Shown here: positions 7,250 to 16,136 of the stretch, in pieces
Position numbering within the stretch: position 1 is the stretch's first letter
How the letters are laid out: every line of letters starts with the position of its first letter
Assembly (NCBI GenBank): GCA_964410675.1
Contig: CAYPIB010000011.1
Span: 1 to 36,270, forward strand
DNA: 36,270 nt
From: RGIG3040 sp964410675
Lineage (GTDB): Bacteria; Bacillota; Clostridia; Lachnospirales; Lachnospiraceae
Direction of reading: 5' to 3'
The notes under the pieces: model-generated
Seen by the model: only the letters and a program-made list of their open reading frames with translations
Database searches by the model: none
What the model was told of the DNA's origin: nothing
Position numbers and translations under genes: made by a program

Positions 7250-9556
7250 ATGAAATATAAAGAGATGATAGACAAACTAACATTAGAAGAAAAAGCGTCC
7301 CTTTGCTCCGGAAAAAATTTCTGGTTAACAAAGTCAGTAGAGCGTTTGGGAATTCCGTCTATCCGCATGAGCGATGGACCCTATGGTCTTAGAAAGCAAA
7401 ATGAAGGAGAAGACTATTTGGATTTTAGGGCTGCAACAAAAACCGTTTGCTTCCCTACAGGCAGCGGTATGGCAGCTTCCTTTAATAAAGAGCTGTTATA
7501 TGACTTTGGTTCTACCCTGGGTAAAGAATGCAAAGCCGAAGGAATACATGTTTTGCTTGGTCCGGCATTTAATATTAAGCGCTCCCCGCTTGGAGGAAGA
7601 AACTTTGAATATTTTTCCGAGGACCCTCTGGTTTCATCGTTGCTTGCGGCTAACTATATAAAGGGCTTACAGGATGAAGGGGTAGCTGCTTGTGCCAAGC
7701 ATTTTGTTTTAAATAATCAGGAATATAGAAGAATGATGAGTTCTTCGGAAGTTGATGACAGGACTTTTTACGAACTGTATCTGAATAACTTCGAAAAAGC
7801 AATTAAGGATGCAAAGCCGTTTAGTATTATGAACTCATACAATCGTGTAAACGGAGAATTTGTCTCCGAAAGTAAAAAAATAATTACAGACATATTGAGA
7901 AATAAGTGGGGCTATGAAGGAGCCGTTATTACCGACTGGGGAGCAATTTGTGACCGGAATAAAGGCTTAGAGGCAGGAATTGATCTTGAAATGCCATCCA
8001 GCGGCGGCGAGTCTGATAAAAAAATTGTCGAAGCTGTAAAAAATGGTACTTTAGATGAAAAATATTTAGATCAGGCGGTTGAGCGCATTCTGGATTTAAT
8101 CGACCGGTGTTACCAAGAAAAAGAGGATGTTAAACCAGAAGTTTTAAATTGGGATTATGAAAAGGATCATAAAAAATCCGAAGAATACGCCAGAGAGAGT
8201 ATGGTTCTGCTAAAAAATGAAACCGATATTTTACCGCTTCCAAATCAAGGAAAAAAGATAGCGATGATTGGTGATTTTGCCAAGAATCCCCGTTTTCAGG
8301 GAGGGGGAAGCTCTCACATTAATTGCTTTAAGGTAGAAACACCGTGGGAGGCTTCGGCAAAATGGAGCGACATTACCTTTCAATATGCACAGGGTTACTT
8401 TGCGGATGGAGAAAGTACGGAAGAATTAATAGCAGAAGCTGTGAGAACCGCAGAAAGCTGCGATTATACAATTGTTTTTATCGGACTTCCGGACAGCTAT
8501 GAGGCAGAAAGCTATGATAGAAAAAATATGAAGCTGCCGCCTTTCCACAATCGACTAGTCGAGGAAATTGCCAGGGTACAGAAAAAGTGTATTGTTGTAC
8601 TGCAAAATGGCTCACCGGTGGAAATGCCATGGATTGACAGGGTACCTGCCGTTTTAGAAATGTATTTAGCAGGGGAAGCTGCGGGTGCGGCAGTTATGGA
8701 TATTTTATTTGGTGAGGTAAATCCGAGCGGACACCTTGCAGAAAGCTTTCCGCTGCGCTTAGAAGATAACCCGGCATATTTAAATTTCCCCGGATATGGA
8801 AATGAGGTGTATTACCAAGAAGGAATTTTTGTTGGATATCGTTATTATACAAGTAAAAAAATGCCGGTGCTATTTCCCTTTGGCTATGGCCTTTCCTATA
8901 CCGAATTTACTTATACAAAGATGGAATTAGATAAACAATCAATGCTTGATGATGAAACGGTTACGGTAACAGTGACTATTAAAAATACCGGCAGTGTTGT
9001 TGGGAAGGCAGTCGTACAGATTTATGTGAAACCCTTCCAGGCAACATTAGAGGCGCCCAGACCATTAAGGGAGCTCAAGGCTTTTGAAAAGATAGAAATA
9101 AAGGCCGGCGAAGAAAAGACAGTAGAAATAATGTTAGATCAAAGTGCATTTGCTTTTTATGATGTTAATTCAGATGATTATCGGGTGAGCACCGGAAACT
9201 ATGTGATTGAAGCGGCAGAGCATTGTGACAAGGTAATTGTTGGTAAGAGCCTGTATATCAAGTCTAGAAATGAGAAAACTGTTATAATAAATGAGAATGT
9301 ATTTATCGGGGATTTACTGCAATTAGAATCCACAAAAGAAATTATGAAGCAGGAAGTTGTTAAAATGCTTGCTTTTTTAGGAATTGTTCCCGTACTGAAT
9401 GAGGCGGGAGAAGTAAAGGAAGAAGAAATTCCACGTTTTGTATATGAATTGCCGCTCAGAACGATGATTGGTTATACGGACGGTGCATATTCAGGAGTCA
9501 TGCTGGATGAGCTTCTTAGTAAATTAAAAAACATTCATGATAAAGACGCAAATTAG
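7250..9556 (+). CDS. Glycoside hydrolase family 3 (beta-glucosidase type)
   Basis: A 768-residue enzyme without a signal peptide, so cytoplasmic. The N-terminal TIM-barrel (residues ~1-290) has SDGPYGLRKQ, KHFVLNNQE and the nucleophile loop GAVITDWGA. The alpha/beta sandwich (~310-530) has QGGGSSHI and YEAESYDRKNMKLP, the region that usually holds the acid/base Glu. A fibronectin-III-like domain follows (FPFGYGLSYTEF to the HCDKVIVG region). About 90 further residues form a C-terminal extension of the kind seen in some clostridial GH3 enzymes. It would remove terminal beta-linked sugars from imported glycosides. It is the first gene after the MerR-type promoter and is 12 bp upstream of the transporter ATPase gene. 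Confidence 0.95.
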   Translation: MKYKEMIDKLTLEEKASLCSGKNFWLTKSVERLGIPSIRMSDGPYGLRKQNEGEDYLDFRAATKTVCFPTGSGMAASFNKELLYDFGSTLGKECKAEGIHVLLGPAFNIKRSPLGGRNFEYFSEDPLVSSLLAANYIKGLQDEGVAACAKHFVLNNQEYRRMMSSSEVDDRTFYELYLNNFEKAIKDAKPFSIMNSYNRVNGEFVSESKKIITDILRNKWGYEGAVITDWGAICDRNKGLEAGIDLEMPSSGGESDKKIVEAVKNGTLDEKYLDQAVERILDLIDRCYQEKEDVKPEVLNWDYEKDHKKSEEYARESMVLLKNETDILPLPNQGKKIAMIGDFAKNPRFQGGGSSHINCFKVETPWEASAKWSDITFQYAQGYFADGESTEELIAEAVRTAESCDYTIVFIGLPDSYEAESYDRKNMKLPPFHNRLVEEIARVQKKCIVVLQNGSPVEMPWIDRVPAVLEMYLAGEAAGAAVMDILFGEVNPSGHLAESFPLRLEDNPAYLNFPGYGNEVYYQEGIFVGYRYYTSKKMPVLFPFGYGLSYTEFTYTKMELDKQSMLDDETVTVTVTIKNTGSVVGKAVVQIYVKPFQATLEAPRPLRELKAFEKIEIKAGEEKTVEIMLDQSAFAFYDVNSDDYRVSTGNYVIEAAEHCDKVIVGKSLYIKSRNEKTVIINENVFIGDLLQLESTKEIMKQEVVKMLAFLGIVPVLNEAGEVKEEEIPRFVYELPLRTMIGYTDGAYSGVMLDELLSKLKNIHDKDAN

Positions 9557-9568
9557 GGAGGAAATAGA

Positions 9569-11065
9569 ATGGATTCCAAAGTCTTATTAAAAGCAGATAA
9601 TATTGTGAAAAGTTTTGGTGCTACAAAGGCATTAAAGGGAGTATCCCTAACATTACATGCCGGAGAGGTTATGGCACTGATAGGCGAAAATGGTTCCGGA
9701 AAATCAACATTATCATCCGCGATAACCGGCAGTCAAAAAGCAGACAGCGGCAGTCTGGAATTTAAAGGTGCAGCCTTTCATCCCATTTCGATCTTAGATT
9801 CACGAAGTAAGGGGATTGGAATTTTAGTGCAGGAAACAGGAACGATTAACGGCATGACAGTTTCTGAAAATCTCTTTTTGGGAGCAGAAGGTCAGTTTAA
9901 AAAATTAGGGATTATTAATCGTTCGGCAATGAAAAAGGCAGCAAGAGGAGCACTGAAACAAATTGGTATGGAAGAAATTGAGCCGGAGCAGCTTGTTGAT
10001 AGTATTAGTTTTGAAAATAGAAAGCTGATCGAGGTTGCCAGAACCATTTATAATAACCCGGAAATATTAATTGTCGATGAGACAACTACAGCATTATCAC
10101 AAAACGGCAGAGAAATAATTTATGCCCTGATTCAGAAGATGAAGGAAGAAAAAAAAGCGGTTATTTTTATTTCCCATGATTTAGAGGAAGTGCAGAGAGT
10201 CTGCGATACCGCAACAATTCTAAGGGATGGCAGCTTTATAACAAAGCTGCATGGTGATGAGGTTACACCGGATAACATGAGAAAAAATATGATTGGCCGT
10301 GACTTAAGCGGACATTATTACCGCGAGGATGAAAAGGGCAGTTGGGATAAGGAAGTTACGTTAAAGGTAGAAAATGTTACAGCAGGATTTATAGAGGATA
10401 TCAGCTTTGAGCTGCATAAAGGAGAGATTCTCGGACTGGGCGGATTAACCGAATGTGGAATGCATGAGCTTTGCAAGGTAATTTACGGAGCAGTGAAGCC
10501 GGAAAAGGGAAAAATAACCATTGTGAAATCCGGCAAGGAAATTAAAAATACGAGCGAGGCACTTTCCCAAAAAATGGCGTATCTGCCGAAGGATAGAGAT
10601 CAGGAGTCATTGTTTTTGACTACGAGTATTAAGGATAATATCGCAGTTGCTTCTTTAGATGATATGAAAAAGGGCTTTTATATTAGTAAAAAATCAGAAA
10701 AAAATCTGGCAAATGATATTTCCGAAAAGCTATCTATTAAAATGAAGGATATCGAACAGCAGGTTAAGGAGCTGAGCGGCGGTAATAAACAAAAGGTGGT
10801 CGTAGCAAAATGGCTGGCAAATAATTCGGAAATTTTGTTGATGGATTGCCCTACGAGAGGAATTGATGTCGGTGTTAAGGCCGCAATTTATAAACTGATG
10901 GAGGATCTGAAGAAAGAAGGTAAATCCATTGTGATGATATCGGAAGAAATGCCTGAACTTATCGGTATGTCTGACAGAATTTTAGTCATGAAAGACGGCA
11001 AAATTTCAGGTGAATTTCTCAGAGAAGAAGTGGATGAGCAAATGCTGATTCAAAAAATTATTTAG
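9569..11065 (+). CDS. Sugar ABC importer ATPase with two ABC domains (CUT2/RbsA type)
   Basis: A 498-residue protein with tandem ABC domains, as in RbsA/MglA/XylG. Domain 1 (residues ~5-240) has Walker A GENGSGKST, Walker B LIVDETT and switch FISHD; its signature region is degenerate (ISFENRKLIEVAR). Domain 2 (~255-498) lacks a normal P-loop (GLTECGMHEL, usual for this family) and has the signature LSGGNKQKV. In its Walker B the usual DEPTRG reads DCPTRG (Cys 427), so the catalytic Glu is missing there. It should energise import with the two flanking permeases. A GGAGG site lies before ATG 9569. Confidence 0.95.
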   Translation: MDSKVLLKADNIVKSFGATKALKGVSLTLHAGEVMALIGENGSGKSTLSSAITGSQKADSGSLEFKGAAFHPISILDSRSKGIGILVQETGTINGMTVSENLFLGAEGQFKKLGIINRSAMKKAARGALKQIGMEEIEPEQLVDSISFENRKLIEVARTIYNNPEILIVDETTTALSQNGREIIYALIQKMKEEKKAVIFISHDLEEVQRVCDTATILRDGSFITKLHGDEVTPDNMRKNMIGRDLSGHYYREDEKGSWDKEVTLKVENVTAGFIEDISFELHKGEILGLGGLTECGMHELCKVIYGAVKPEKGKITIVKSGKEIKNTSEALSQKMAYLPKDRDQESLFLTTSIKDNIAVASLDDMKKGFYISKKSEKNLANDISEKLSIKMKDIEQQVKELSGGNKQKVVVAKWLANNSEILLMDCPTRGIDVGVKAAIYKLMEDLKKEGKSIVMISEEMPELIGMSDRILVMKDGKISGEFLREEVDEQMLIQKII

Positions 11066-11076
11066 GAGGCGGCAAA

Positions 11077-12021
11077 ATGGAAAAAAACATTTCTAAAAAA
11101 ACAAATTTTATACTGAAAAGCTTTGTTCAATATGTTGGTCTGATTGCCGTATTTTTACTATTTACTTTTACAACCAATGGTAAATTTGCAACACTCCAAA
11201 ACATGCAGTTAATTATCACCCAATCTGCCATTACGATGGTGGGTGCAATGGGATGTACCTTTGTTATGGCACATAATAACCTTGATTTTTCTCTTGGCGG
11301 TGCCATGGCGCTGTGTTCTGTATTTGCATTTTTTATATGTGATAAAATCGGCTTTGCATTTTTGCTGCCGCTATGTATTTTAGCAGGTATTTTCTGTGGA
11401 CTATTTACATCTGTCATACATATAAAAATCGGGATTCCGGCATTTATGGCAGGGCTGTGTATTATGTTTGCAGGAAAGGGAATCGCACAAGGGGCATATT
11501 CAGTAAAACCGATGTTTATGCCGGCAGAGATTACAAAAAATAATAGTGTCGGATTTTATTTGGGAATTGCCATTGTATTATTCGTAATCTGCTATTTTGT
11601 CTTTGAATATACAAAGATCGGGAAAATGAATAAGCTGATTGGCTCTAATCCAAAAGCGGCAAAGCTATCCGGTGTTTCAATTGGAAAATACAAGGCAGCA
11701 GCCTTTGGTATCAGTGGTGCCTGTGTTGGTTTGGCAGCGTTTATGACAATGGTCAGGACGGGAGGCATTACCGGAGCTACCGGGACAAACTTCGAAACGG
11801 AGGTGCTGTTATCGCTGACGTTAGGCGGGATACCGCTAACCGGAGGCTCTAACACGAGAATGAAATGTGCAATTGTAGGTACTTTGATTTACTATTTTTT
11901 AAACAACGGTCTGACTCTCTGGGGAGTAGGAGCGAATTATGTCAGTATTGTGAAAGCCGTTATTTTCTTGGCTAGTGTATATATTTCCATGGATAGAGGA
12001 CGCAACGAAATTGTTGCATAA
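11077..12021 (+). CDS. Sugar ABC importer permease 1 (CUT2/RbsC type)
   Basis: A 314-residue membrane protein of the BPD_transp_2 family with roughly eight to ten hydrophobic segments. Family signatures include NLDFSLGGAMALCSV near residue 70, IPAFMAGLCIMFAGKGIAQG, the cytoplasmic motif KIGKMNKLIGSNPKAAKLSGVS (only part is diagnostic) and LLSLTLGGIPLTGGSNTR. It starts 11 bp after the ATPase gene with an AGGAGG site. The operon has a second, diverged permease (13351-14319), so the channel is probably a heterodimer. Confidence 0.93.
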   Translation: MEKNISKKTNFILKSFVQYVGLIAVFLLFTFTTNGKFATLQNMQLIITQSAITMVGAMGCTFVMAHNNLDFSLGGAMALCSVFAFFICDKIGFAFLLPLCILAGIFCGLFTSVIHIKIGIPAFMAGLCIMFAGKGIAQGAYSVKPMFMPAEITKNNSVGFYLGIAIVLFVICYFVFEYTKIGKMNKLIGSNPKAAKLSGVSIGKYKAAAFGISGACVGLAAFMTMVRTGGITGATGTNFETEVLLSLTLGGIPLTGGSNTRMKCAIVGTLIYYFLNNGLTLWGVGANYVSIVKAVIFLASVYISMDRGRNEIVA

Positions 12022-12087
12022 ATAATTAGGATAAATTTAGCAGCTGCATTTTTATAAAGTAACCATAAAAACAAGGAGGAAAAAAGG

Positions 12088-13308
12088 ATGAAAAAGAAAT
12101 TAGTTTCCATGTTCTTAACAGTAACATTGGTTGTATCGATGCTGACGGGCTGCGGTACAACTGCTGCAACAGAAACAGGTGCTGATACTGATAGTAAGGA
12201 TACTACAGAATCGGTTTCCGCAGAAACAGATAACTCAGATACTGAAACAGATGCTGCAGACAAGGCATCTAATAGTGAGAAGCAAAATATTGGTGTGATA
12301 CTTTACGGAAAAGATGACACTATGGGAGCGGCAGTGTATTCCTATTTGAATTATGCGGCAGAGGCAATCGGATGTGACATCACTTGGGCTTTCGGTGATT
12401 ACGATGCGGCTTCTCAGCTCACGACTTGTCAAAACATGGTGGCAGCCGGATGTAAAGGAATTTTAATGATGCCGATGGATGCGTCTGCGGTTCAGCAGGT
12501 ATCAACTTATTGTGAGCAAAATAGTGTTTATTTTGGAATTATGTTCCGTGATATTACCGATGAAGGAATTAAGGCTCAGGTAGAGGCTATGGAATATTAT
12601 GTCGTAGATGGTTTTGAAGATGATGAAAAATATGCAAAACGAATGATTGAGTATATGACAGAGGAATATGGAGTTTCCAATTTTGGTCTGGAAATTTTAT
12701 CAGCGGCTTCTCCGCTTGCATCCAGAAATGCCGGATTTGAGGCAGGTCTTGCTGCAACAGGAGCAACAAAATTAGCGGAGTTTACGTATCCGTCAGACTG
12801 TAATACCCAGCAGGTAGCAACCGGTGTGGAAAACTTTATCAATTCTTATCCGAATATGGATGCCATTGCACTTGGAAATGCTTCTGTAGGTGCCGGTGAA
12901 ACTTGTATTAATACTCTGGAATCGATGACCGAAGCAGGTGCGGTTAAAGTTGGCTGTTTTGACGCATTTGAAGGAATGAAGACCGCATTTGAAAAAGGGT
13001 ATTTAGTATATGCCTGCGGTGGTATGGGTGTAGAAGCTTTGTTTGACTTTATCGTGCTCTATAATGCGGTTGACGGTACACCGCTTTCGGATACCTTCAC
13101 TGTTTTAAATTTAGAAGAAATTGAAGTAAAGAGTGCAGAAGATTGTGAAGCTTATGAAAAATATATTGATAATCCTGATTATCAGATTTATGATGCAGAA
13201 ACGATTAAGAGTATGGTAAAGAGATTTAATCCTGACGCATCCATTGATAATGTAAAGCAGTACATGAGTGACTATAGCCTGGAATGGGTTGTGTCGAATG
13301 CAAAGTAG
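12088..13308 (+). CDS. Sugar-binding lipoprotein of the ABC importer
   Basis: A 406-residue extracellular solute-binding protein. The signal peptide ends in the lipobox MLTGC (Cys 22), followed by an acidic Thr/Asp/Glu linker to about residue 65. The mature part is a Peripla_BP_4-type fold: NIGVILYGKDDTMGAAVYSY, then GCKGILMMPMDAS, and a second lobe including NMDAIALGNASVGAGE. It should capture the sugar or glycoside and deliver it to the two permeases. A strong AAGGAGGAAAAAAGG site precedes ATG 12088. It sits between the two permease genes, an unusual order for CUT2 operons, and the 66-bp gap before it is the largest in the operon. Confidence 0.93.
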   Translation: MKKKLVSMFLTVTLVVSMLTGCGTTAATETGADTDSKDTTESVSAETDNSDTETDAADKASNSEKQNIGVILYGKDDTMGAAVYSYLNYAAEAIGCDITWAFGDYDAASQLTTCQNMVAAGCKGILMMPMDASAVQQVSTYCEQNSVYFGIMFRDITDEGIKAQVEAMEYYVVDGFEDDEKYAKRMIEYMTEEYGVSNFGLEILSAASPLASRNAGFEAGLAATGATKLAEFTYPSDCNTQQVATGVENFINSYPNMDAIALGNASVGAGETCINTLESMTEAGAVKVGCFDAFEGMKTAFEKGYLVYACGGMGVEALFDFIVLYNAVDGTPLSDTFTVLNLEEIEVKSAEDCEAYEKYIDNPDYQIYDAETIKSMVKRFNPDASIDNVKQYMSDYSLEWVVSNAK

Positions 13309-13350
13309 TAAGCTTATTTAGAACTTGAGAAAGGATTGAGGAATCTTAAG

Positions 13351-14319
13351 ATGAAAAAAGTATTAATATGGATAGGAAAGTTTTTAAGCGTATTACTGTT
13401 ACCCATTCTTCTATTTGCGATATTACATCTTTTCGCGCCGGATACGGTTACAACGAGAAATATTCCATCTTTGCTAAAACAGGCGATAGCCCCAGCGATT
13501 CTTGGCTGGGGGGTGCTGTTTAATATCAAAGCCGGCAACTGGGATTTTGCGGTTGGCTCAGAAGTGTTATTAGCATCGATTATCGGCGGGAATCTCGCTA
13601 TAAGATTGAATCTATCAATTCCGGGTCTGATCCTGTGCTGCTGCATAGTAGGACTGTTGTGCGGCAGTGTGGTAGGTGTCCTGTATTACTTGCTTAAGAT
13701 TCCAACAATCATTGTATCTATTGGAATGCTGCTGATTTATGAAAGCGCGGCCGGAATTGTATTTCAGGGAAACGGCGTAAAAATACCTTCAGAATGGGTT
13801 GTTTTTGGAACCTTCCCATATAACTTTATTGCTCTGTTAGTCGTTGGTGTCATTGCCTATCTTTTAAATTACAATACAAGGTTTGGTTTAAATATCAGAG
13901 CGGTTGGAAGTGCGGCAAATATTGCCGAGGCGAACGGAATTGATGCTTATAAAGTTAAAGCGGCAGCTTTAATGATGGTCGGATTGTTTGGTGGATTTTA
14001 TGCGACTATCAATCTGGGAATGAATGGTGTAGCAAGAACGGTTAGCTCGATGGGAACAATGTCAACCTGCTTTGATGCGATGATGTGTGTATTTGTAGGT
14101 ATGTCTTTGAGCTATGGAACAAATTTGATTGTTTCCATCTATTTAGGAAGTTTATTTATGCAGATCATCAAGCTGGGATTTATGGTCTTTGGTCTTCCAA
14201 ATCAATATAACAATATTGTAATTGCCATTGTTGTGCTTGTGTTTATGGGACTGAATAATAATCCTCAGGTTTTTGAACGGATAAAAAATATATTTGCACG
14301 AAAGAAGGCAGTTGCCTGA
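13351..14319 (+). CDS. Sugar ABC importer permease 2 (CUT2/RbsC type)
   Basis: A 322-residue membrane protein of the same family as the first permease but clearly diverged. Recognisable parts are NIKAGNWDFAVGSEVLLASI, IPTIIVSIGMLLIYE, NTRFGLNIRAVGSAANIAEANGI (the cytoplasmic coupling region) and a final hydrophobic segment followed by FARKK. It should pair with the product of 11077-12021. ATG 13351 is chosen because GAGG (13338-13341) is 9 bases upstream; an in-frame TTG at 13336 overlaps that site and would add five residues. Confidence 0.92.
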   Translation: MKKVLIWIGKFLSVLLLPILLFAILHLFAPDTVTTRNIPSLLKQAIAPAILGWGVLFNIKAGNWDFAVGSEVLLASIIGGNLAIRLNLSIPGLILCCCIVGLLCGSVVGVLYYLLKIPTIIVSIGMLLIYESAAGIVFQGNGVKIPSEWVVFGTFPYNFIALLVVGVIAYLLNYNTRFGLNIRAVGSAANIAEANGIDAYKVKAAALMMVGLFGGFYATINLGMNGVARTVSSMGTMSTCFDAMMCVFVGMSLSYGTNLIVSIYLGSLFMQIIKLGFMVFGLPNQYNNIVIAIVVLVFMGLNNNPQVFERIKNIFARKKAVA

Positions 14320-14335
14320 TCAGAAAGGAAAAATT

Positions 14336-14761
14336 ATGAAAATACGAGTGATGTATCGTCAGGTACAAAGAATACCATTTGAAAAATTATATCCGGTGAG
14401 GGAATTGGATAAGGAATTAGACCGGGAAGAGGGGCGGATTGGTTTTCCAAAACCAAAAAGATACCGTATGTTTTCGGGCGGCGAGCAGTCTCAGACAAGA
14501 GTACAGGAAAGAGAGTTTGAAACCGTCAGTGATTTCTCCCGTGCCATGGCTTTATGGGCGGAGGATGAAAAGTGCCAAAGACTTGAAATTGAAAAAAAGA
14601 ACTTTATGGAATGGGAAAGATGTGAGCTTTATTATGTAGATGATCCGGAAGATCCGGTGATACCGTGGATTCAGATGGCGGCTGAGAAAAACATAACCCG
14701 TCAATATGAAGTGAATGAAAACTATAAGATGCCAAAAGATCAAGAGACATACAAAGGTTAA
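14336..14761 (+). CDS. 141-residue protein of unknown family, first of a tandem pair
   Basis: I do not recognise the family. The protein has no signal peptide or membrane segment, is acidic and Glu/Trp/Tyr-rich, and should be cytoplasmic. An ungapped alignment by eye with the next gene gives 78 identities in 141 positions. The conserved blocks are RYR.F.G, SQ.RV.ERE, WAEDE.CQ, NF..WE, VDDP..P..PW.QMAAEK and the tail NYKMPKDQ..YKG. The start is ATG 14336, 7 bases after AAAGGA; an in-frame upstream codon at 14294 would overlap the permease gene. The predicted strand/helix mix would suit a dimeric alpha-beta fold, but that is a guess. It is the sixth gene of the GH3/ABC operon, so a role in handling the imported glycoside is plausible. 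Confidence 0.85.
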   Translation: MKIRVMYRQVQRIPFEKLYPVRELDKELDREEGRIGFPKPKRYRMFSGGEQSQTRVQEREFETVSDFSRAMALWAEDEKCQRLEIEKKNFMEWERCELYYVDDPEDPVIPWIQMAAEKNITRQYEVNENYKMPKDQETYKG

Positions 14762-14782
14762 ATAGAGAAAGAAGGTGCCAAA

Positions 14783-15208
14783 ATGAAAGTAAAAGTTTGT
14801 TATCGTCAAACACAGGAAATTCCTTTTGATAAATGGCTTCAGGAGCTGGAGCTGGAAAAAAAGACGGATATTGAAGAAGCTAGGTTAGGGCATCCGGTGC
14901 CAAGAAGATATCGTCTCTTTACAGGCTCTCAAAATTCTCAAATTCGTGTTCATGAAAGAGAATATGACAGCATTGAAGAATGGGGCAGAATGTTCGAGGA
15001 ATGGGCAGAGGATGAAGAATGTCAAAAAATAGAAGTGGAACGTCACAACTTCTATATTTGGGAAAAGGAAGAAATTTATTTTGTTGATGATCCAAATGAG
15101 CCAATGATGCCTTGGCTGCAAATGGCAGCAGAAAAGGAAGTTACGACAAAATATGAGGTGAATCCAAATTATAAAATGCCGAAGGATCAGGCGAATTATA
15201 AAGGATAA
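14783..15208 (+). CDS. 141-residue protein of unknown family, second of a tandem pair
   Basis: A paralog of the preceding protein, identical in length and aligning without gaps (about 55% identity). The most conserved region is the last 40 residues (VDDPNEPMMPWLQMAAEK to the end). The least conserved is around residues 61-71. It is soluble and acidic with several Trp residues (17, 67, 74, 93, 111). It starts 21 bp after its paralog behind GAAGG and is the last gene before the terminator at 15234. Retention of two full-length diverged copies side by side suggests subunits of a heteromer or two specialised versions. The function is unknown. Confidence 0.85.
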   Translation: MKVKVCYRQTQEIPFDKWLQELELEKKTDIEEARLGHPVPRRYRLFTGSQNSQIRVHEREYDSIEEWGRMFEEWAEDEECQKIEVERHNFYIWEKEEIYFVDDPNEPMMPWLQMAAEKEVTTKYEVNPNYKMPKDQANYKG

Positions 15209-15233
15209 ATAGTAGTTTTAATTCATAATAGGA

Positions 15234-15270
15234 GGGGCTGCCGCACTAGCAATTGTGCGCAGCTCCTTTT
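15234..15270 (+). terminator. Terminator of the GH3/ABC operon
   Basis: The arms GGGGCTGCCGCAC (15234-15246) and GTGCGCAGCTCC (15255-15266) pair with one bulged C and one G-U, with an 8-base loop, followed by TTTT. It lies 25 bases after the last operon gene. Confidence 0.85.
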
Positions 15271-15368
15271 CTATGTGAAAACCTATTATTAGACAAACAC
15301 TACTATTTTTCTCACAAATCTGATATTATTAAAGTATTAAGAAATGCATGGATTAGGGGGGATTATTA

Positions 15369-16136
15369 ATGATTTGCTATTTTTCAGGAACCGGTAATAG
15401 CCGGTATACTGCCGAATTGATTGCATCAATTACAGGAAATGATTTGACGGATATGGGAGTTCGTATAAAAGAAGAAGATGTCAGTGCGTTATCTTCTGAA
15501 AGTGAGCCTTTTATTTTTGTCACACCGACTTATGCATGGCGTATTCCCAGAATTGTGGAGAAGCACATACGAAACACGGAATTTAAGGGAAATACAAAGG
15601 TATATTTTATTCTAACTTGTGGAGACAGCATTCACAATGCAGCGCATTATCTAAAAAAGTTGTGCACACAAATGGGATTTGAGTATATGGGGATGGCAGG
15701 AATTGTTATGCCTGAAAATTACATTGCTATGTTTGATACAATAAGACCTGAACAGGCGGTGAAAATGATACAGCAGGCACAGCCTCAAATAAGGGAAATA
15801 GGTGAAAGAATTAAACGAAAAGAACAGCTTTTGGATCAATCAGCCGGTATGCGGAGTAAAATATACAGCGGCATTGTGAATCAGCTGTTTTATCCGCTTT
15901 GTGTTCACGCTAAGGCGTTTTGGGTAAAAGAATCCTGTACAGGCTGTGGACTGTGTAAAAAGCAATGTCCATTAAATAATATTGATATTAAGGAGAAACG
16001 GCCTGTTTGGGATAAGCGTTGCACTAATTGTATGGCATGTATTGGTTCATGTCCTATTGATGCAATTGAATATGGAAAAAAATCTACAAACAGATATAAA
16101 TATAATATACTAAAATTAAAGGAGGAAATAAAATGA
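15369..16136 (+). CDS. EFR1 family flavodoxin-like/ferredoxin fusion protein
   Basis: A 255-residue redox protein. The N-terminal flavodoxin-like part has the FMN phosphate loop FSGTGNSRYTA (residues 5-15) and TPTYAWRIPR. The C-terminal part has two [4Fe-4S] motifs: Cys 190, 193, 196, 200 and Cys 218, 221, 224, 228. This is the EFR1 architecture, an electron carrier common in clostridia, whose partner enzymes are not established. ATG 15369 follows a GGGGGG site. An extended -10 (TGATATTAT, 15321-15329) is a plausible promoter element. The stop overlaps the next start by 4 bases (ATGA), and that gene's AAGGAGG lies inside this coding region, so the two are translationally coupled. Confidence 0.95.
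   Translation: MICYFSGTGNSRYTAELIASITGNDLTDMGVRIKEEDVSALSSESEPFIFVTPTYAWRIPRIVEKHIRNTEFKGNTKVYFILTCGDSIHNAAHYLKKLCTQMGFEYMGMAGIVMPENYIAMFDTIRPEQAVKMIQQAQPQIREIGERIKRKEQLLDQSAGMRSKIYSGIVNQLFYPLCVHAKAFWVKESCTGCGLCKKQCPLNNIDIKEKRPVWDKRCTNCMACIGSCPIDAIEYGKKSTNRYKYNILKLKEEIK

Noticed and set aside
14336..15208. The 141-residue pair as C-glycoside deglycosidase beta subunits (DUF6379 type), given the similar size and glycoside context
   Set aside because: The sequence does not resemble what I know of that family, and no alpha-subunit gene (sugar-isomerase-like) is present.
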